Positions 6,107 through 10,759 of a DNA stretch of 10,759 bases are shown piece by piece. The translations under genes and the position numbers were made by a program. The notes beneath the pieces were generated by a model that ran no database searches, had not been told where the DNA came from, and saw only the letters and a list, made by a program, of their open reading frames with translations. The DNA is taken from the NCBI GenBank assembly GCA_021787655.1, contig JAJYLM010000066.1, forward strand, positions 1 to 10,759. The letters are read 5' to 3'. Every line of letters begins with the position of its first letter. Within the stretch, counting starts at the first letter, position 1. Source of the stretch: a bacterium. GTDB lineage: Bacteria > JAMCPX01.

Positions 6107-6115
6107 ATGATACCA
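6107..6115 (-). promoter_or_regulatory. Possible extended -10 promoter of the dehydratase operon
   Basis: On the - strand TGGTATCAT is an extended -10 (TG-n-TATCAT, five of six bases match TATAAT). It sits about 20 bases before the ribosome binding site's ATG at 6088, which gives a very short leader. No good -35 lies 16-18 bases upstream, so it is uncertain; an alternative -35, TTGACA, lies within the palindrome at 6181-6198 but has only a poor -10. Confidence 0.35.
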
Positions 6116-6180
6116 TACCGTGTACCGGCACCGTCGCCTGCCGTGCCGGGCGGCCGCAGTATGCGGGCAGACTAACCGTC

Positions 6181-6198
6181 TTTGACAAAATTGTCAAA
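6181..6198. promoter_or_regulatory. Candidate operator palindrome TTTGACAA-AA-TTGTCAAA
   Basis: Eight-base perfect arms with a two-base spacer, about 95-110 bp upstream of the dehydratase operon start and downstream of the SWIB terminator. The size and AT-rich centre suit a dimeric repressor such as a TetR- or MarR-type protein. It contains a consensus TTGACA on both strands, so binding would block a -35 element. No regulator gene is in the window. Confidence 0.45.
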
Positions 6199-6227
6199 CA
6201 ATATGTGAAAAACATTATTTCGCGCGG

Positions 6228-6273
6228 AAAAAAAAGAAAAGTGCACAGCGGCGGATATCCTCTGCCGCTGTGC
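6228..6273 (-). terminator. Intrinsic terminator of the SWIB gene
   Basis: On the - strand a ten-pair perfect stem (6264-6273 with 6243-6252, GCACAGCGGC/GCCGCTGTGC) with an 11-base loop is followed after two bases by TTTTCTTTTTTTT (6240-6228). It begins about 38 bases past the SWIB stop and separates that gene from the dehydratase operon. Confidence 0.93.
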
Positions 6274-6310
6274 GTCGATGTGGTATGTAATAAACCGTTG
6301 ATGGGTTAGA

Positions 6311-6595
6311 TTAACTCAGGTGCTTGCTGACGAGCTTCGTCATCTCGAACATAGACACCGTTTTCTTGCCCCCGAATACAGCCTTCAGGCTTTCGTCGGC
6401 GTTGATGTTTCTCTTGTTCTTGGTGTCCTGCAGCTTGTGCTTCTTGATGTATTCCCAGAGTTTCTTGACCACCTGGGTCCTCGGGAGCGGCTTGCTTCCC
6501 ACAATCACGGCAAGCTCCTCGCTGATACTCATGGGTTTCATGAATTCAGGGTTTGGCTTCCTCTTCGATTTTGTAGCCTTTTTCTTTGTCGCCAT
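6311..6595 (-). CDS. SWIB/MDM2-domain protein
   Basis: 94-residue basic protein. A lysine-rich tail (MATKKKATKSKRK) precedes one SWIB domain from about residue 20 to the end. Family marks are PMSISEELAVIVG, PRTQVVKKLWEYIKKHKLQD, NINADESLKAVFG and the closing MFEMTKLVSKHL. SWIB domains are best known in eukaryotic SWI/SNF complexes and in chlamydiae (fused to topoisomerase I or alone), and stand-alone copies occur in many other bacteria. The tail suggests nucleic-acid binding and the bacterial role is poorly known; a nucleoid or chromatin-like function is inference. AGGAGGAG lies six bases before the ATG. It is a single-gene unit with its own terminator, divergent from proS. Confidence 0.95.
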   Translation of the reverse strand: MATKKKATKSKRKPNPEFMKPMSISEELAVIVGSKPLPRTQVVKKLWEYIKKHKLQDTKNKRNINADESLKAVFGGKKTVSMFEMTKLVSKHLS

Positions 6596-6620
6596 TGTTA
6601 CTCCTCCTTTTAATATTTTA

Positions 6621-6637
6621 AGATGCTTCCTGCATCT
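6621..6637 (-). promoter_or_regulatory. Small hairpin in the SWIB 5' leader
   Basis: AGATGC (6632-6637 on the - strand side) pairs with GCATCT around an AGGAA loop, about 20 bases before the ribosome binding site. Six pairs only, so it could be chance; noted because it sits in the leader and its loop resembles a Shine-Dalgarno core. No convincing SWIB promoter was found further upstream, TATACT at 6704-6709 (- strand) being the best -10. Confidence 0.25.
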
Positions 6638-6759
6638 GGATTATCAGCACTGCGCTGCTGCATGCAAAGCTACCATGCTCCCCGGAGCTTGTAAAGTATC
6701 TGTAGTATACAGAGCATACACCCGGGAAAAATACAATATATTTTTAATCGCTCTTTTTA

Positions 6760-6787
6760 TTGCATTTTTCATGCGGCGGTTTATATT
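6760..6787 (+). promoter_or_regulatory. Probable proS promoter
   Basis: TTGCAT (6760-6765), a 16-base spacer, then TATATT (6782-6787, five of six to TATAAT), in an AT-rich stretch. This predicts transcription starting near 6793-6795, at the foot of the folded leader described next, which makes both calls more credible. Confidence 0.55.
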
Positions 6788-6795
6788 CGCCCAAG

Positions 6796-6858
6796 GTGCA
6801 TGCCCGTCAGACTGCCGGACCTCCGGCAGTACCAGGAGTCCGCGGACCCTGCATGCAC
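6796..6858 (+). promoter_or_regulatory. Structured proS 5' leader, possible three-way junction
   Basis: An outer stem GTGCATGC (6796-6803) with GCATGCAC (6851-6858), eight perfect pairs, encloses two hairpins. The first is ACTGCCGGA/TCCGGCAGT (6811-6830), nine complementary bases with two between. The second is AGG-A-GTC/GAC-CCT (6834-6850) with a CGCG loop and one bulged A. The element starts where the promoter predicts RNA to begin and ends 18 bases before the AGGAG ribosome binding site (6876-6880). I see no T-box consensus. It may control proS expression, but no regulator is implied by sequence. Confidence 0.5.
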
Positions 6859-6888
6859 GAATGATTGCGTTCAACAGGAGAAACAGAA

Positions 6889-8610
6889 ATGAAATTTACC
6901 CAGACATTTATACCGACGCTCAAAGAGGCGCCCCGGGATGCGGAGATCATCAGCCATAAGCTGCTGTTCCGTGCCGGGCTGATCCGGAAACTCTCATCCG
7001 GCATTTATTCCTATCTGCCCCTGGGCATCCGATCCATCCAGAAGATTTCGAACATCATACGGGAGGGCATGAAGCGGGGCGGCGCGCAGGAAGTCCTGCT
7101 CCCGCTGGTGATCCAGAAAGACCTCTGGGAAGAGAGCGGCCGCTGGCAGGCGTACGGCAAAGAACTGCTGCGCTTTCAGGACAGGCACGAAAAGTGGTTT
7201 ACCATCGGTCCCACGCACGAGGAGGTCATCGTCGACCTCGTCCGCGGCGATGTGAAGTCCTACCGCCAGCTGCCGGTGAACCTGTACCAGATAGCACCGA
7301 AGTTCAGGGACGAAATCCGGCCGAGGTTCGGTCTCATGCGCGGCAGGGAATTCATCATGAAAGACGGCTACAGTTTCGACATGGACGAGGCCCACGCCAA
7401 TGTGACTTACCAGAAAATGTACGACGCGTACAACTGGATATTCCAGCAGTGCGGACTGCGCTTCCGCGCCGTCGAGGCAGATACCGGCACCATAGGGGGA
7501 AAATTTTCCCACGAGTTTATGGTGCTCGCGAATACCGGAGAAGAGGCGATCGTCTCGTGCAGTGCCTGCGGCTATGCTGCAAACGTGGAGAAGGCGGAGA
7601 TCGGATACCAGGAGAGCGCCGCGGCTGCGGACTCCGCACCTGCAGGCCCTGCACCTGTGCTGGTGCCGACGCCCGGCAAGCATACTGTCGGCGAGGTGTC
7701 TGCGTTCCTCCAGGTTCCGGCATCGGACATTATAAAAACCATGATCGTGAAAGCGGACGGCGGCTTTGTCGCGGCCCTGCTGCGCGGCGACCGGGAACTG
7801 AACCTCATAAAACTGAAGAATGCGCTCAACGCAGACGACGTGCAGCTTGCCGGCGATGCGGACTGCATGAAGCTCACCGGGGCACATGCAGGGTCTCTCG
7901 GGCCTGTCGGCCTCTCCGTGCGGATCGTTGCAGACCTTGAGGTTACAACCATGCAGTCCGCTGTTACGGGGGCCAACCAGGACGGCCACCATTACACCGG
8001 CGTCCGGCAGGGCAGGGATTTCCAGCCGTCTGTATTCGCCGACATCAGGAACGCCGTCGCGGGCGACGCATGTCCGCACTGCTTCAAGCCGCTGGAGATT
8101 ACCCGGGGCATCGAGGTCGGCCACATCTTCAAACTCGGGACAAAATACTCCCGGAAGATGAACGCCGAGTTCCTCGGCGAGAACGGGGCGCCGCAGCCGT
8201 TTGTCATGGGGTGCTACGGCATCGGCGTGGGCAGGACCCTTGCGGCATCCATAGAACAGAACAACGACAAGGACGGGATCATCTTTCCGCTCACGATTGC
8301 CCCGTACGAACTGGAGTTGATCGCCATCAACATGAAGGACCCGGACATCGCTGACACAGCCGGTTCCCTGTATGAAGAGCTTCTCAGAGACGGGTACGAT
8401 ATCATCTTTGACGACCGCGATATCTCCCCGGGCATGAAGCTCAAGGACGCCGACCTCCTCGGATTTCCCCTGCGGATCATCGTCGGCACGAAGTTCAAAA
8501 ACCAGGGCACACTCGAAATCAAGGTCAGGAAAACAGGAGAGGTCGTCACAGCGACACGGGAGACACTGCGGGAGACGCTGTTGTCTCTGCGGAAAAGCCT
8601 GCTGCCGTAG
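6889..8610 (+). CDS. proS: Prolyl-tRNA synthetase, bacterial type with editing insertion
   Basis: 573 residues, the normal size for bacterial (ProS type 1) prolyl-tRNA synthetase, which charges tRNA-Pro with proline in the cytoplasm. Class II motif 2 is KFRDEIRPRFGLMRGREF (138-155) and motif 3 GCYGIGVGRTLAAS (441-454). Between them lies the YbaK-like editing domain (about 240-385) that clears Ala-tRNA-Pro, with Lys283 in IIKTMIV and the GSLGP loop (335-339). Two CxxC pairs (Cys224/227 and Cys395/398) flank that insertion and could bind zinc. Residues 470-573 are the anticodon-binding domain. ATG at 6889 is chosen over an in-frame TTG 24 bases upstream because AGGAG sits eight bases before it. 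Single gene with own promoter, leader and terminator. Confidence 0.98.
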   Translation: MKFTQTFIPTLKEAPRDAEIISHKLLFRAGLIRKLSSGIYSYLPLGIRSIQKISNIIREGMKRGGAQEVLLPLVIQKDLWEESGRWQAYGKELLRFQDRHEKWFTIGPTHEEVIVDLVRGDVKSYRQLPVNLYQIAPKFRDEIRPRFGLMRGREFIMKDGYSFDMDEAHANVTYQKMYDAYNWIFQQCGLRFRAVEADTGTIGGKFSHEFMVLANTGEEAIVSCSACGYAANVEKAEIGYQESAAAADSAPAGPAPVLVPTPGKHTVGEVSAFLQVPASDIIKTMIVKADGGFVAALLRGDRELNLIKLKNALNADDVQLAGDADCMKLTGAHAGSLGPVGLSVRIVADLEVTTMQSAVTGANQDGHHYTGVRQGRDFQPSVFADIRNAVAGDACPHCFKPLEITRGIEVGHIFKLGTKYSRKMNAEFLGENGAPQPFVMGCYGIGVGRTLAASIEQNNDKDGIIFPLTIAPYELELIAINMKDPDIADTAGSLYEELLRDGYDIIFDDRDISPGMKLKDADLLGFPLRIIVGTKFKNQGTLEIKVRKTGEVVTATRETLRETLLSLRKSLLP

Positions 8611-8643
8611 CCCCGTCCATCCTTTCCGCGGAGTCGTTTTTTT
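8585..8643 (+). terminator. Intrinsic terminator of proS, overlapping its stop codon
   Basis: The arm 8585-8597 pairs with 8622-8633 over twelve positions (one U-G wobble, one bulged A at 8596), leaving a 24-base loop that contains the TAG stop. Three bases later come seven Ts (8637-8643). The 5' arm therefore encodes the last residues of ProS. The big loop makes it less certain than a compact hairpin. Confidence 0.6.
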
Positions 8644-8671
8644 CGAGGGGCAGTGTTTGGCTTCGCGGCTG

Positions 8672-10129
8672 TCAGGCCGGGGGGATCCTGATCGTAAATG
8701 TTGTTCCGGCCTGAGCACTGCTGCTGACCGTGATGTCTCCGTTGAGTTCGCGGATGATGTTTTTTACGATGGCAAGACCGAGCCCGGTACCCTTGCCCGC
8801 TCCCTTGGTCGTAAAAAAGGGCTCGAAGATCCTGTCGAGGTTCCGGGTGTCGATGCCTTCTCCGGTGTCCGAGACTTCGATCACAAGCTGCCTTCGGTCG
8901 GTGGATGCAGTGACCGTGAGCCTGCCCTGTCCGTGCAGGGCATCAACGGCATTGGTGATCAGGTTCAGGAGCACCTGTCGGAGCTTTTCGTAATCCGTCC
9001 TCCAGGTCAGTTCAGGAGGTATGTCTGCCGTGACCCCGATTCCCTGCATCTTTCTGCTGTGGCTGATGCTTGCCATGACGTCATCGTACAGCGCCTTTAC
9101 CGGCAGGCTGGACAGGACTGCCGGTTTCTGACGTACGTACAGGAGCAGCTGCTTGATCAATGCGTCGATCCTGTACGCCTCGTCCAGCGATCGGACGATC
9201 ATATCCACGGCAGGATCCGGTGCCCCGCCGGTGCCCTGTCCGGGCCTGTTCACGCGGGACGCCGCGTCTGCCTTCACGGTTTCCAGCATGGATATGATGG
9301 CACTGAGCGGGTTGCCGATCTCATGGGATATACCGGATGCAAGGCTGCCGATGGTCGCAAGCTTTTCCCGCTGGACGACCAGTGACTGCGTTTCTTTCAG
9401 TTCTTGAATGGTGTTTTTTAGGCGCTGTTCCTTTGTTTGAATGGCGTCAGTCATCGTATTGAATGCCCGCACGATCTGGCGGAGTTCCGCAGCAGCGGGC
9501 AGTTCCTTCATGCCCGGATAATCGCCGCTGCTGACGCCTTCCACTGCCTGCTCAAACCTGCGCAGCGGCATGATGGTAGAGCGGTCAAGAATAAACCAGG
9601 TAATCATCGTTACGATGAAGAAGTTCAATCCTATATAGGAGCCGAGCACCTCGATCAGCAGCAGGAGCTTTTTCATAAGGTACGCGCTGTTCGATTCTAC
9701 GATCAGGCTTATGCACGCACCCGGAGCTGCATGCACCGGGACCAGGCTGATCAGCCGCATGTTCGACATATTGATGACCCCTGGCCTGCACCCGGTAATG
9801 AGGGTACTCAGGCGCGCCGAGAAACGCGCGGGAATGTCCCGGGTTATATCGTCACCGGCAAGGGTCCGGCTGCGGGACACCAGCGCTATCCGGGAAAACA
9901 GGGGCGACAGGCCTGTAAGCTTCATGCCCCGGGCCATCTGCCCGGCATCCGCGGCATTGTCCGGCATCTGCCGACGGATCACAGCGGCGGTGGTCTCTGC
10001 CTGCTGCATGAATGCGCGGAGCAGGTCGCTTTTCTGCATCTGGTACAGCACGATGCCCGTCAGGATGAACGCACCTGCGATCAGGACGCTCTGGAAGAGG
10101 ATGACCCTGGACCGCAGTCCCTTAAGCAT
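8672..10129 (-). CDS. Membrane sensor histidine kinase
   Basis: 485-residue two-component kinase. Transmembrane segments lie at about 9-30 and 154-181 with a roughly 120-residue periplasmic region between, which has no domain I recognise. A HAMP linker (182-235) and a short coiled coil (236-258) lead to the HisKA box GSLASGISHEIGNP with phospho-acceptor His269. The ATPase domain has N box NLITNA (389-394), G1 DTGEGI (421-426), F box FEPFFTTK and G2 GTGLGLAIVK. All catalytic motifs are intact, resembling NtrB/PilS/AtoS-type kinases. It overlaps the pilD end by 8 nt with GAGGA nine bases upstream of ATG, so it is probably translated with pilD and may tune pilus genes; no response regulator is in view. 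About 60 bp separate it from convergent proS. Confidence 0.93.
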   Translation of the reverse strand: MLKGLRSRVILFQSVLIAGAFILTGIVLYQMQKSDLLRAFMQQAETTAAVIRRQMPDNAADAGQMARGMKLTGLSPLFSRIALVSRSRTLAGDDITRDIPARFSARLSTLITGCRPGVINMSNMRLISLVPVHAAPGACISLIVESNSAYLMKKLLLLIEVLGSYIGLNFFIVTMITWFILDRSTIMPLRRFEQAVEGVSSGDYPGMKELPAAAELRQIVRAFNTMTDAIQTKEQRLKNTIQELKETQSLVVQREKLATIGSLASGISHEIGNPLSAIISMLETVKADAASRVNRPGQGTGGAPDPAVDMIVRSLDEAYRIDALIKQLLLYVRQKPAVLSSLPVKALYDDVMASISHSRKMQGIGVTADIPPELTWRTDYEKLRQVLLNLITNAVDALHGQGRLTVTASTDRRQLVIEVSDTGEGIDTRNLDRIFEPFFTTKGAGKGTGLGLAIVKNIIRELNGDITVSSSAQAGTTFTIRIPPA

Positions 10130-10759
10130 ACCCCATGATCCTCAGGTACGCTGTGATCAGCGGCTGTCCATAGAACAGGTACACGAGGGCTGCTGCTGCT
10201 ATGAAAGGACCGTACGGCATGGCGAACTTCCTGCCCTTGCCTGCGAACACGACGAGACCGACCCCTGCAAGCGCGCCGATCAACGCACTGAGAATGATGG
10301 TAAACAGCGCTGCCTGCCAGCCAAGGAATGCGCCGATCATTGCCATGAGCTTCACATCTCCCATGCCCATGCCTTCCACGCCGGTGGCTGCCTTGTAGAG
10401 AAAGGCAGTTGCGAAGAGTATGCCTGCACCGGCGAGTATGCCGGCAACGGCAGCAAGCGGTGTGTTCGTCCTCAGGAAGAAGCTGAAGACCAGCCCGGCA
10501 ATGGTTCCGGGATACGAGAGTGTGTTGGGAATGATGCCGTGGTCCAGATCGATGAAGGCAATGGCAACGAGCCCTGCAGACAGCAGGAAGAATGCCGCCA
10601 GCTCAACGGTCAGGCCGTAGCGCAGGTACAGCACGGCAGCGATCAGTCCGGTGATCAGTTCCACGAGAGGATACCGCAGCGGTATCCTCTCGTGACACGA
10701 CCTGCACCTGCCGCGCAGCAGAATGAAGCTTATCACCGGGATGTTGTCGTACGCCCGGA
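10122..10759 (-). CDS. pilD: Prepilin peptidase / N-methyltransferase, N-terminus outside window
   Basis: Truncated by the right edge; the frame stays open to base 10759, where the residues read RAYDNIPVISF. This inner-membrane aspartic peptidase (A24 family) cleaves prepilin leader peptides and methylates the new N-terminus for type IV pili and type II secretion. Visible marks: the second zinc-binding pair CRSC followed by RYPLVE, then several hydrophobic helices, the first aspartate motif FIDLDHGIIPN and the second GMGDVKLMAMIGAFLG. A GTG at 10736 (VISF) is an internal codon, not the start, because the conserved DNIP segment lies upstream of it. The first CxxC pair and the true start are off the window. 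The stop overlaps the kinase start by 8 nt. Confidence 0.95.
   Translation of the reverse strand, partial: RAYDNIPVISFILLRGRCRSCHERIPLRYPLVELITGLIAAVLYLRYGLTVELAAFFLLSAGLVAIAFIDLDHGIIPNTLSYPGTIAGLVFSFFLRTNTPLAAVAGILAGAGILFATAFLYKAATGVEGMGMGDVKLMAMIGAFLGWQAALFTIILSALIGALAGVGLVVFAGKGRKFAMPYGPFIAAAALVYLFYGQPLITAYLRIMGYA
10662..10694. repeat. Perfect 33-bp palindrome inside pilD coding sequence
   Basis: The 16-base arms 10662-10677 (CACGAGAGGATACCGC) and 10679-10694 are exact reverse complements around a single A at 10678. It lies in the codons for the conserved HERIPLRYPLVE stretch just after the CRSC pair, so coding is intact. The inner arms ATACCGC/GCGGTAT are the same seven bases as in the intergenic hairpin at 5153-5187. 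Confidence 0.95.

Noticed and set aside
6796..6858. T-box riboswitch before proS
   Set aside because: No T-box consensus bulge, no specifier loop with a proline codon that I can identify, and no leader terminator.
6865..6888. Upstream TTG start for ProS
   Set aside because: ATG at 6889 has AGGAG eight bases before it and begins at the usual ProRS N-terminus.
6994..8718. Long open frame on the - strand opposite proS (over 570 codons)
   Set aside because: It mirrors the proS frame, has no recognisable domain and no ribosome binding site, and arises from the GC-rich codon use of proS.

Overview
The window (about 10.8 kb, GC-rich, dense genes in short operons with strong AGGAGG-type ribosome binding sites) looks like chromosomal DNA of a Gram-negative, pilus-forming, probably anaerobic bacterium. 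The mix of a GspE/PilB-N (MshEN-type) protein, a PilD prepilin peptidase, a MaoC-type dehydratase pair, an acyl-CoA dehydrogenase, a bacterial SWIB protein and ATTCCC-N8-GGGAAT intergenic repeats would fit Desulfobacterota or Nitrospirota. That placement is inference from gene content only.

Layout, left to right. On the + strand, 1-906 holds two adjacent RCK (TrkA-type) potassium-channel regulatory subunits, the first cut by the window edge. Converging on them from the - strand is a two-gene operon (2944 to 915): a GspE-N/MshEN protein with a proline-rich linker, then a membrane-anchored alpha/beta hydrolase whose start overlaps its stop (ATGA). A 359-bp repeat-rich spacer (2945-3303) follows, with several perfect or near-perfect palindromes that may derive from small transposable elements. 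Next on the - strand come efp (elongation factor P with an atypical tip loop) and, 20 nt downstream of it, an acyl-CoA dehydrogenase (5042 to 3304). Further along is a pair of hot-dog-fold dehydratases (6088 to 5237) resembling a HadA/HadB heterodimer. Then comes a single SWIB-domain gene (6595 to 6311) with a good intrinsic terminator.

The divergent gene on the + strand is proS (6889-8610), bacterial prolyl-tRNA synthetase with its editing insertion. It has a plausible promoter, a roughly 95-nt leader that can fold into a three-way junction, and an intrinsic terminator overlapping its stop codon. Converging on it is another - strand operon: a prepilin peptidase (pilD, truncated by the right edge) overlapping by 8 nt a two-transmembrane sensor histidine kinase (10129 to 8672).

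Themes. Two loci point to type IV pili or type II secretion (MshEN protein; pilD plus kinase). Two touch proline translation (efp, proS), and the MshEN protein itself has two PPP motifs. Two touch acyl-CoA or acyl-ACP chemistry (acyl-CoA dehydrogenase; dehydratase pair). No phage genes, transposase, CRISPR array, tRNA or rRNA were seen. I found no clearly new multi-gene system. The most interesting items are non-coding or small-scale: the folded proS leader, a perfect 33-bp palindrome inside pilD coding sequence, the nested palindromes at 3007-3217, and the non-lysine EF-P tip.
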